Below the pieces are notes generated by a model. That model was given only the letters and a program-made list of their open reading frames with translations, was not told the origin of the DNA and did no database searches. Shown here piece by piece: positions 11,217 through 19,475 of a stretch of 49,556 nucleotides of DNA. A program made the translations under genes and the position numbers. How positions within the stretch are numbered: the first letter of the stretch is position 1; each line of letters begins with the position of its first letter. The DNA comes from Klebsormidium nitens (lineage: Eukaryota > Streptophyta > Klebsormidiophyceae > Klebsormidiales > Klebsormidiaceae). Location of the stretch: NCBI GenBank assembly GCA_000708835.1, contig DF237518.1, positions 1,141 through 50,696 on the forward strand, in the 5' to 3' direction.

Positions 11217-11223
11217 CCCCCCC
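11217..11223 (-). promoter_or_regulatory. polypurine tract of element II
   Basis: On the minus strand GGTGGCTTAGGGGGGG stands immediately before LTR-derived sequence, the position of the plus-strand primer in LTR retroelements. The adjacent LTR sequence is the 127 bp module and not the LTR start, which is unusual. Confidence 0.6.
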
Positions 11224-11484
11224 TAAGCCACCGAGTTGTCCCAACGAGGGATAAGGCTTGTGACTGTACAGGAAATAACGAGTGGAAGGTTCGACTGCCC
11301 ACGTGCATCGGTTAATTGGTTCTAGATTACGGCGGTGTGTTCATTGGTTTATCCTATCTTTCTTAATTAGTGTACCTAACGAATTGCCTGACTCCGTTGC
11401 CACCATACGAGTATGGCATCGGCTCTGACCCAAGATCGCGGAGCGGGGGCTTGGGAGCGGGTAGTTCCTTAGATATCACTACTG

Positions 11485-12080
11485 CTATATGTTGCCGTAT
11501 CTTGCTACAAACCTGCGTGCACATGTTGTTGTGCAATCATTTTCTCCAGCGCTGACTTTTTTTTCAATGAACTCGAGCATGACATTCCTCGGGGGAGTGC
11601 TCATGCGGCGTGTAATTACAACGTTCTTGGGATAGTGCTCTGCGCAGTCACGAAGTTCCTGAAGTAATTCGGCCCGCGGACACTGTAGCAGTAGAAATTG
11701 ACGCATAGTACTTGGTGTGCAATGCATCTCATTGTTTCGTTCGAGTACTTCCAACCTCTTTATACATTGTACTCTCTATACATTTTATCTATGAAAGCAT
11801 ACCATTGGTAGTTGGCATGCACCAAAACGTTTACCAGATCATGCCACTGATTAACTCGCCAGGCGAATAGTGCTTTCTTGTTTGGCCAGAAGCCGTGTTC
11901 CCACTTACATGCGGTCATTTTTCTTGTGTTGTCGTAGGAGACGTCATCAGGGCATGCTGGTGGTATGGGTGTGTTGTCAATAGGCGCGAGCTCGTTAAAC
12001 GGTATGGGCTCGGGCGGTGGTCCCCAACCTGATGAGGTTGGTTGTTGGGTCGTTTCCTGAGGCGCCGAGCTGGACGCCAT
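11485..12080 (-). pseudogene. ORF between PHD-integrase and the 3' LTR, uncharacterised
   Basis: Starts at ATG 12080 in an excellent context (AACATGGCG), 35 bases after a poly-G run. The first 106 codons encode a Pro/Ser-rich lead and then a compact Trp-rich segment (KWEHGFW, QWHDLVNVLVHANYQW). A stop at 11760 follows, but the neighbouring frame continues for about 90 codons with a helical segment (LLQELRDCAEHYPKN) and ends near 11485, so one indel is likely. The location corresponds to env or third-ORF positions in other LTR elements, but there is no signal peptide or membrane helix, so an envelope role is unlikely. No family recognised. Confidence 0.5.
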
Positions 12081-12133
12081 GTTTTCCGCAGATATAATAC
12101 AGTATCTTTGTTATTCCCCCCCTTACTGAGCAC

Positions 12134-12436
12134 TCACACTACACAGCGTGGGCAAAACCAATCTCTTTTGGGAATTCTACTGACCGGTGGATTTAAGCAA
12201 TCCATGTGATAGCCTTCGCTGCAAGAATCGCAGATCAGCATCTTAGATGGTCGGTTGGTTTTCTTGCAGATTTGACAGGCCCAGTCCTCGTCGTATCCTG
12301 AAAGCGTAGTGTCCATTGTGAGATCAATGGTTGGATTATGACAGGGGGCACAATTCTCAACGTGGTCTTTGATGGTTCTACCATCTCTTCCTTGTAGCCT
12401 GAGCGCACCACTCGGTAAGACTTTAGTGATTCGCAA
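12134..12436 (-). CDS. integrase C-terminal tail fused to a PHD finger (element II)
   Basis: About 100 codons ending at TGA. The first half is the integrase tail (VGRLILRITKVLPSGALRLQ, then DHVENCAPC). The second half is a PHD zinc finger of C4HC3 type: CQIC, CDSC, the H in GYH, MDC and CPRC with the usual spacing, plus the conserved aromatic W two residues before the last Cys pair. PHD fingers read histone H3 tails, often by lysine 4 methylation. Fused to an integrase it would be expected to steer insertion to marked chromatin, as chromodomains do in chromoviruses; this is inference. The frame differs by one indel from the integrase frame just upstream (near 12450). Confidence 0.85.
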   Translation of the reverse strand: MRITKVLPSGALRLQGRDGRTIKDHVENCAPCHNPTIDLTMDTTLSGYDEDWACQICKKTNRPSKMLICDSCSEGYHMDCLNPPVSRIPKRDWFCPRCVV

Positions 12437-13395
12437 AATGAGTCGGCCTACATTGACGTCGAGAGTGTCAACTTCCTGCGACGCAGATAGACTAGGTCCC
12501 CTACCTCAAACCGTTTAACCTTGGGGCTCCATTTCCCAGTGCGGGTCTTGGCGTACCACAGGGTGTCTCTGTGTTGTGCGGCTTGAAGGTTGCTAAAGGC
12601 AATCGGCATTGCCTTTCGAAACTCCTCGGCGCGGTGGGCAATGACGTCTGCCCGGGTTTGAGGGTCATCTAGGTTGACCGGGGTGTTGATCATGTCTCGG
12701 AGGCTAGCTCCCACTACTGGGTGGCGCCCAAACATTAAGAAGTAGGGGGAGTAGTCTCCTAGTGCAAGCTGCTTGGACATGCGGTAGCCCATGGCGATCC
12801 AAGGCACCCATGTATCCCAGGTGTCAACTGCGTGAGTTAGTACGTATTTACGAACGGCTTGTTTTGTGGTTTGAACGGTTCGTTCTGCCAGGCCGTCTAC
12901 TTGTGGGTGATCCCGTGATGTTTTGCGGTGATCAATAAGAAGTTCCTTGCACAGTGTGTCAAATTCTCCCTAGAATTCTGACCCTTGGTCGGTGAGTACT
13001 TCTGCTGGTGCCCCAAAATGGGTGCATACTTGGAGAAAAGCCTTGGCTGTTTCTTCTGATGTGTTATCAATCAGTGGAACCAGTTCTATCCACTTAGAGA
13101 AGTGCTCTATCATTACCATGATGTACCAAACCCTGTTGCTGAAGGAGGGAGTGGACCTGCGAGGTCACAACTCCATCGGTACTCTAAGCCCATTATTGGT
13201 AGGGGCTTGAGCAGTGAGTCTTTCACATTAAAGCTGGCTTTAACGCGATCGCATACCTGGCAGCTTGCTACCAACTGAGCTACCCGCTCATGCATGCCTG
13301 CCCACCAAAACGTGGGTTCTAATAACGAGTAAGTTCGTTTAACTCCGAAGTGGCCTAATTGGCGATGAATGTTGTGTACCAGTTCGGCCCTTGCT
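12437..13395 (-). pseudogene. integrase zinc and DDE domains (element II)
   Basis: The HHCC zinc module (HNIHRQLGHFGV, then CQVCDR) lies near 13240-13395. The catalytic core follows: first Asp in CDLAGPLPPS near 13160, second Asp in LTDQGSEF near 12985, and Glu in DGLAERTVQ near 12890. A GDLVYLRRRK block near 12480 starts the C-terminal part. Frame changes near 13115, and a TAG at 12970-12972 replaces a residue in EF-GEF where related integrases commonly have Gln. The full set of catalytic residues is encoded, so an active ancestor is recent. Downstream it continues into the PHD finger. Confidence 0.85.
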
Positions 13396-14323
13396 CCGGG
13401 TGGTGGGACTCTCTTTGCGAGCCCATCGTTGGTTACTTTGATGAGGGTATGGTTGTCAAACTTACACCCCTGCGCTGTGCGCCATATTCTGTCCCGTTCC
13501 TTGCGGGTTGTGTGGCTTGGGTAGGTGCAATTATCCTGCAGATATTGCATAGTGTTTGCGTCAGACCAGATATCAGTGATGAGTACTTCGCCCGAGTCGT
13601 CACCCAGGAGGTCTCCATCTTTATTTGTCCCTTGAAAGTGTGAGTTGTCTGATTCCTCTATGTCATTAGTTGATTCAGCTAGGGGAATGACTGCGTCGGT
13701 GCCCGTGACGCCGGTAGTTGGCTCAGCTACCAAGCTTGCCTCTGATGGGGGAAGTGCTGACTCAGATTGGGCTTGTGAAAGGGTCAGCTCAGAAGATTCG
13801 CCAGATAGAATTGCAGTTCCCTGAGTGACATGAAGATCGGGGGCGGCTGTTTGATCTTGTGCTTCGTGCGTTGGGTTGGCATTTGCTGGAGATGAGATGT
13901 CAGCACTCACCCTTGAGGCGAGTTGCCTTGAAGCGCATGCCTTAAGCTTCATGACGTGGCCTGTAGTTGGCAGGTCCCCCGTCGAAAATCTCTGCACGGG
14001 AAAGAAAGCAACGTGGCTTGTTGTTTCTGTGTTCAGGTCTCTGCTCTTTGAGCCTGCATGCACATGTCGGAATGCATGATGGAAAGGCTGGACTTCTCTA
14101 TGGATTGATCGTCCCTGGCTGCTTTCAGTCGACTTAGCAGTCCATTGGTGACTGGCAATTCTAGCTAAGTAAGCAGCTATGATATTGGGCGCGTCAACCA
14201 AGGGTGGCTTGTGCTCTGTCACAATCCCCTTTGCTCCCATGGTCTTCGGACCATTGTGAGCCCCAATGTCTTTCTGACTAGTGACACATGGTTGCCATGA
14301 TTCTGTGGTGATCATGGGTTCTT
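13396..14323 (-). CDS. long Ser/Thr-rich polyprotein linker between RNase H and integrase
   Basis: About 300 codons in frame with the integrase zinc domain. Composition is Ser, Thr, Glu and Ala rich with acidic runs (ESTNDIEESDNS, GDDSGEVLITD) and no predicted fold or catalytic motif that I recognise. Gypsy elements normally have only a short connection here, so this is a marked insertion of disordered sequence. It may be a flexible tether or a processing region for the element protease. No internal stop occurs. Confidence 0.6.
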
Positions 14324-14870
14324 TCACTGACTCAAGCGGCTGAACGTGGTCCATTCTGGCGCCGGTTGAATCCTCTTCAGACGGAAGTGGGTGCGAGATA
14401 ACCCGTCTGCATCTAGGTTTCTAATTCTTGACCTGTGTTTGATGTAGATGTCATATTCTTGAAGAATATTAGCCCACCTGGCGTGCATTCCTCGTAGCTT
14501 CTCGTTGGTCATCAGCCATTCCAACGGTTCGTGATCTATAATCAGAGTATACTTGCGGCCGTACATAATATCTGAAGTGGGAAACAGCCCAGACCGCTGC
14601 TAGGCACTCACCATGATAGCTCGAATAGTTCCTTTCCGTCTTGTTGCAACTGCGACTGGCATAGGCAACCACATACTCGTTGCCGTCATCATCTCGTTGT
14701 GTGAGTACTCCTCCCAGCCCCTGCGCACTCCAATCGGTGTGCAGTTCAAACTCTCGGTTGAAATCGGGCCTGCGTAGGATGAGGGCTTCAGTTAGGTGTT
14801 TCTTCAGGGTTTCAAACGCTTCCTGACACTCAACTGTCCAGTCGTATGTAACTCCTTCCTGTAGCAAGTG
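14324..14870 (-). pseudogene. RNase H of element II
   Basis: Ty3/gypsy RNase H that would remove the RNA template strand. LHTDWSAQGLGGVL (first catalytic Asp), the VAYASRSCNKTERNY block and LAAVWAVSHFRYY lie between about 14560 and 14760, and LIIDHEPLEWL with NLDADGLSR lies in a second frame at 14324-14566. One indel (about 14560) separates the two. The segment joins the RT through a TGA at 14898 in the same frame. Confidence 0.85.
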
Positions 14871-14897
14871 ATTCAGGGGACTTGCTATCTTACTGTA

Positions 14898-16199
14898 TCA
14901 TTTGACAAACTTGCGGTAATATCCCGCAGTTCCTAGTAAGGCTCTTAGTGCACTGACGTCTGGTGAAGGTGGAATTCGCAAAATAGCCTCAACCTTCTCT
15001 TCTCGCACGGCAGTCCCTTCGGAGACTATTAGATGCCCTAGGTATCCGACATCGGGTTCTGCTGTTCGCATTTTCTTGGGCTGGCACTTCAGTCCCCTTT
15101 CCCGAAGTCGCTGGGATACTTGCGTCAGGTGTGTCAGGTGTTCTTCAAAGGTTCTGCTGAAAATGATGAGGTCATCAACATAACAACGACAAAACGCTCT
15201 TTTTGCACGAAGGGTTTGGCCCATGACCTTTTGAAAGAAGGCGGGTGCATTCTTTAATCCAAACGGCATAACTAGCCACTCGTATAACCCATCTGCTCCC
15301 CAGAAAGCCGTCTTGCAGCGATCTTTTTCTGCAATCCGGATTTGATTGTAGCCCTGGCGGAAGTCGAGTGTGGTGAACAGCTTAGCGTTGCCTAGGACAT
15401 CAAATATTTCCTCTGGTGTTGGTATCTGGTAGTGATCAGTAACACTTACCCTATGAAGGCCGCGATAGTCACCGCAAGCCCTTCGTTGTGTCCAGTCTCC
15501 ATTCTCATCCTTCTTTGGTGGCATCGTGATCGGGGAGGCCCATTGTGATGTGGATGGTCTAATGAGTCCATTCTTGAGGCGTTTGGCTACTTGCTGTGCG
15601 AGATCCTCTTTTTCTGTTTGTGCCAGGCGGTATTGATGTTTGAACACTGGCGTTTCATCGGTGACTGGGATTTCGAATTCTACTCCAGGTATCGTGGTCA
15701 TCTCCTTCATGCTGAAGGCAAAGATGTCCCTGAAGTTGTCTAGAAGTTCTGTTAGCTGACTCTTTTGTTTGGGTGTCAGGGACTGTCCCATGGGCCAACT
15801 CCATTCTTCTGTTTCCTCTGCAGTCTTATCAGTAGCTTCTTTGCTCCCTGCAGGTGCTTTGCTCCGACATGTAGTTACTGGTTCAGGTGAGTTTGTGTTA
15901 GGTGGGGTTTTCTCAGTTAACCCTTACTTGCTTGTGACTCCTGGTCTGCTCAGCACTTGTGTTGTATCTGAGCCTGAGTTGAGAGTCTTGTGCTCGCTTG
16001 GCGAGCATTCCCTGCCCTTCCCTGCGCGTCTCAGTTGAAGTCTGGCTTCTTGTCTGCTGAGAGGGTGATCAGGGCGCTCTGCGCTTGTGTTCAACTAGCT
16101 GTCATTGCTTCCTTCCAGCGTCTTCTCAAGGTTGCCGGTTGTTTTCAAGCGGTCGTTGGCGAAGCGAATTTCGTTCTGATAGTGGTCTCCCCCCCCCCT
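14898..16199 (-). pseudogene. reverse transcriptase of element II with N-terminal lead
   Basis: The RT core spans about 14898-15791: CGDYRGLHRVS, LDFRQGYNQI, MPFGLKNAPAFFQ and the catalytic CYVDDLIIFS at about 15180-15200, then GYLGHLIVSEG and LLGTAGYYRKFVK. The start is not an ATG-defined boundary, because the same frame stays open upstream to the poly-G run at 16189-16198, interrupted by a TAA (15924) and a TAG (16095). That lead is Glu/Lys/Thr rich and without motif. The TGA at 14898 falls within the normally continuous FVK-YSK block. The DNA methyltransferase lies directly upstream. Confidence 0.88.
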
Positions 16200-16403
16200 T
16201 GCATAGGGAATATATCATCATGGGCGTTCACTATGCACTCGTGTGCGGAAATTGGGGTGTGATACAATTGAGCGTTGATTAAGTGTAGCTAGTTGGTAAA
16301 GCTCATTGTTTGATATGAGTCTGGAAGTAGGTATGTGGCTAGTTTGTGCTAGGTGAGTCACGCTAGCGGGTCGGAGCTTGGTTAGCTGTGACTCGGCGCG
16401 CCG

Positions 16404-17689
16404 TCAGTTGAGGAAGAAGGTGTGTTGAAAGACCATGATGGCTCCCATGATGAATTTTATTTGGAACATGTCCATTGTTCCTCCTAGCATGGGCATACAA
16501 TCTGCTTCTGAGACTCGGTGATGATTGCTTGTGCCGACCATGAATCCCATGGCGGCCTCGCGTTCATTGGCCGTGGGTTCCTCCAGCTGTCCCGTGTTAA
16601 TATTTGTGAGTAAGCTGTGCCCGTTATTACGGTAGGCATGGGAACCTTTGACCGTGACGAAGTGGAGAATGCCCGTAGTGGCTTCCCAATTTCATTGACT
16701 ACATAATTGCCGGGCACTGATTCATGCGCGGCTAATCGAGCCTCGTGATGAGGCTCCTGGATGTCGCTAACTGACTCGATTAGTAAACGTGTGGGCTACC
16801 GTATTCTCCAATAGTTTATCAGGAACTCCATTTGTCCAAAAGCGCCGATGGCGGTGCGCGTATGATCCAACGGCCACAGCGTCAAATGCTACACCATGTC
16901 CTAATATTCCTTTGACTATGTGATTATATTCATGGGCGACTTGTGCGTCGCAATGATCCGTTGCATCCACATTTTCAAACAGCCAGACACATGGGCCATG
17001 ATATTTATACACTGCGCAGACTATCTCTACGCACTTGTAAAATAGTGCAGTGCGCGTGTCGCGCAGACCGAGTGGTCGCGTGGCTGCCGAGGAGAACCCT
17101 TGGCATGGAAATCCAACAATAATAATATCTGGTGGCTCTAGTGTAGCTATGTGTTCATCTGTGACTTCTAACAGATCCGGTGGGAGATGGTTATGACTAT
17201 TTACCACTGCATCTTCCGAAATGAGGTGTGGGAACAATTTGGCGAGAGTGGCCAGCCGTTGCTCAGCCACGTCTCGGCTGCATTCTTCCAATTCACATGC
17301 GTAAACTTTTCTAATGTTTATGCCTGTGCGCACGAGACTTTTGTCGCTGCGCACAGTCCTGAACAGAGTTCCAAAACAACTAGGCCGTGGCTATTTACAA
17401 CCGACTGTTCATGAATGTCTACAAGATTAGGATCCAATGGAGATCCAAAACGAGCTTCTAATTGGAGGGCCGGCTGTGCCGGCTCTGTCAAACTACGTAT
17501 AGTTCGCTGAAACTTAGCAAGTATGCTATGTGTTTCTAGCTGATCTCTAAACTCTAATTGGAGCCGGGTGGCTCTCTCCTCGTGCGGCGTCACGGGCGCA
17601 GGAACTGGTCCGGTGCACAACTGTACAATGCTGATGGGGGCCTGGGAGCGCGTGGCGTCGTCAGGCGCCCTGCATATGACAAGGTAGCT
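16404..17689 (-). pseudogene. C5-cytosine DNA methyltransferase carried by element II
   Basis: Transfers a methyl group from S-adenosylmethionine to cytosine C5. Motifs appear in canonical order: I (VVLELCSGLCAAT, SAM binding) near 17340-17380; IV (IIIVGFPCQGFSSAA, with the catalytic Cys) near 17085-17130; VI (WLFENVDA) near 16965; VIII (HRHRRFWTN) near 16840; a VTVKGSH block near 16650; IX/X (ANEREAAMGF, then MLGGTMDMFQIKF) near 16450-16560, ending at TGA 16404. The reading frame shifts after motif I (an A-run near 17325), near 16775 and near 16690, so this copy is dead, but no motif is lost. About 400 codons is right for a bare catalytic domain; no BAH, bromo or PWWP domain is attached. It lies between the protease and RT. 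Subfamily (DNMT1, CMT, DNMT3 or DRM type) cannot be settled by eye. Confidence 0.92.
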
Positions 17690-17743
17690 TAACTAATGCG
17701 TGAGCTTGTCGCAGCGCTGATGCAGGTGTTGACCAAGTCCACA

Positions 17744-18180
17744 TTAAAAATGGATGGAAGTTCCGCGGTGGTTGCGTTTTCTTCCCACCACATGGGGTAA
17801 TACGTAACGGTTTGGTGATGGGTTTAATGTTAACCCGATTCTACCAATTACGCTCATTCCTATCAAAGTTTCTTTGGTCTGTGAAGGAACTATGGTTAGT
17901 TTAACCTGGACGGTGGTCGCGGCGGAGGTTCCTGGATCAACAGAAATTTCGACTGTGTCCCAAGTGCGATCAACGGGTGCCGTGGTGACGGCATCCGCTG
18001 TGATTAAGCTGATGGCTTTTCGTTGTCGCATTTCTGGCGCAATTCCCAACTTTTTGGCTGTCCAATTGGAAATTATAACACTTTCGCAGGCGGTGTCAAC
18101 GGTTAACCATTCCAGAGCAACACCGTTAATCAGGAAACAGGGGTTAGGTCCTGAATTGTCTATCCTAGGTGCGTGGTTAA
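17744..18180 (-). CDS. retropepsin-type aspartic protease of element II
   Basis: Processes the element polyprotein. NPCFLINGVALEWLTVDTA contains the active-site region, reading D-T-A where retropepsins usually have D-T/S-G. It is followed by a helix with AKKLGI, and the hydrophobic-hydrophobic-Gly block appears as LIGMSVIGRIGL near 17850. Length from substrate loop to end is about 140 codons, as expected. The frame ends at TAA 17744 and stays aligned with the methyltransferase frame downstream through a TAG near 17692. The Ala in place of Gly is seen in some active cellular and viral proteases, so it is not necessarily disabling. Confidence 0.75.
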
Positions 18181-18738
18181 TCCTGACACACGTTCTGAAT
18201 GGCTGACCAATGACATTTTGTTTGATTTGGCATACTCAATTGGGCTTAAGAATTGTTGAAACGACCGCGCGTGCTGTTGGGCTGAGTTGGCTTGCTGGAC
18301 TGGGAGATCGCAGAAAGCCAACGGCGGTGCGTAAATTCTGTGCCTTATAGCAGAAGGCTGTTTTACTTCACACCAAGTGTAATGTCGGTGAACACCTGAC
18401 GCGGTAGCATGCAGAAACTGTGATGCTAAGCACAGTCGCATGAACAACGCAACAGTCTGCCACGCGGTGCGAAACCCTTCTGTGATTTCCACATCCGTAA
18501 TTGGTTTTTGAAAACTGTAAACCAATGGCTCTGGCTCTAGCAGCCAGCGAGATTTGACCAAAATTTTCAGTCCTTCCTCCAACAAAGTCAAAAGTTTGTT
18601 GGGGAGACTGTGGGCGGATGTCAAATGAAACTCTAATTCTAAATCGGCTGTTAATTCTAATAGTCGATTCACAGCCTGCCTCTGAACAAGTGGTAATCCT
18701 CTGGCTGTGGAAGCTGGGGTTAGTTCTGAGGTGGGCAA
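18160..18738 (-). CDS. uncharacterised ORF before the protease (element II)
   Basis: About 190 codons, mostly helical and Leu-rich (RLLELTADLELEFHL, LLTLLEEGLKILVKSRWLL), with a Cys/His-containing centre (HRHYTWCEV). No motif known to me. It overlaps the protease start and ends at a TAG. Position between a Lys-rich ORF and the protease suggests it is a part of the structural polyprotein, possibly a capsid-like helical domain; this is inference only. Confidence 0.45.
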   Translation of the reverse strand: MPTSELTPASTARGLPLVQRQAVNRLLELTADLELEFHLTSAHSLPNKLLTLLEEGLKILVKSRWLLEPEPLVYSFQKPITDVEITEGFRTAWQTVALFMRLCLASQFLHATASGVHRHYTWCEVKQPSAIRHRIYAPPLAFCDLPVQQANSAQQHARSFQQFLSPIEYAKSNKMSLVSHSERVSGLTTHLG

Positions 18739-18741
18739 TTC

Positions 18742-19320
18742 TCATTCTTGGTTCAAATCTTGTTCCCGTGACGATTTGGCTTGGTGGGCTGTCCATCGTG
18801 ATAGCCAAAACATTTTCAAATTTTGTATGGCTGTCCAAAACGTATGCGTACTCACCACAGCTTGGTCGTCGTTGTCGGGATCGTCGTCATCGTAGCGGCG
18901 GCGAAGGGGTCCCCTGGCAGGCGGGTACAGCTCCTCAGGGTCGATGGTGGCCAGCTCAACAGGGGCTAGCAGCTTTTTCTTCTTGCGACTGGGGGGCTGC
19001 TCCGTGTCGGCCTCGGCCGCGTGGGCGACGAGCTGCTTGCGTGGGAGGCTCACGTCCTGGCGCTGGCGGTCCTTTCTCTTCTTCTTGCGCGGCGGTGCGT
19101 CCGCGCTGTCAGGTACCGGCGTCTCACGGACCAACTCCGTGTCCGTTCGCGTCGTCTTCTTGACGCGCTCCACAGGTACAGTGGCGTCCCTGTCCACGCT
19201 GATGACGGAGCGCGGGGACTTGGCGATGGGGCCTTTATTGCCCTTGCAGCGCAGCGGCAGGGGAGAGTCCTCCTTTGGGCCTGGGCCCCGGAGTCTGACG
19301 GCGATGCGCCGTCCTTGGCG
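18742..19320 (-). CDS. lysine-rich ORF with nuclear-localisation-like clusters
   Basis: A frame of roughly 190 codons with strong basic clusters (PPRKKKRKDRQRQ and PSRKKKKLL), followed by an acidic DDDDPDNDD stretch and a Trp-rich end. The basic clusters resemble classical nuclear localisation signals, which a retroelement needs to bring cDNA into an intact nucleus. It is GC-rich compared with the AT-richer sequence after it. It probably continues the acidic ORF upstream by a frameshift near 19320. No domain recognised. Confidence 0.45.
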   Translation of the reverse strand, partial: RQGRRIAVRLRGPGPKEDSPLPLRCKGNKGPIAKSPRSVISVDRDATVPVERVKKTTRTDTELVRETPVPDSADAPPRKKKRKDRQRQDVSLPRKQLVAHAAEADTEQPPSRKKKKLLAPVELATIDPEELYPPARGPLRRRYDDDDPDNDDQAVVSTHTFWTAIQNLKMFWLSRWTAHQAKSSREQDLNQE

Positions 19321-19475
19321 GTCTAGGCCGCCGAGTGGGTGTTGTCCTGGGGGGTCTGCTGGTCGCGGGGGCCCAGGTCGTGCCCCAAGACCTCTGCGGT
19401 GGCGGCGGCGTCTCCCGCGGTCTCCTCCAGGTCAGGGCCGCCCTGATCCTGCAGGTCGGGGGCGTCCTCCGCTCC

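Noticed and set aside
16404-17689. DNA methyltransferase as bacterial contamination or restriction system
   Set aside because: It lies inside an LTR element between protease and RT with target duplications outside, no restriction gene is near, and the frame joins element sequence.
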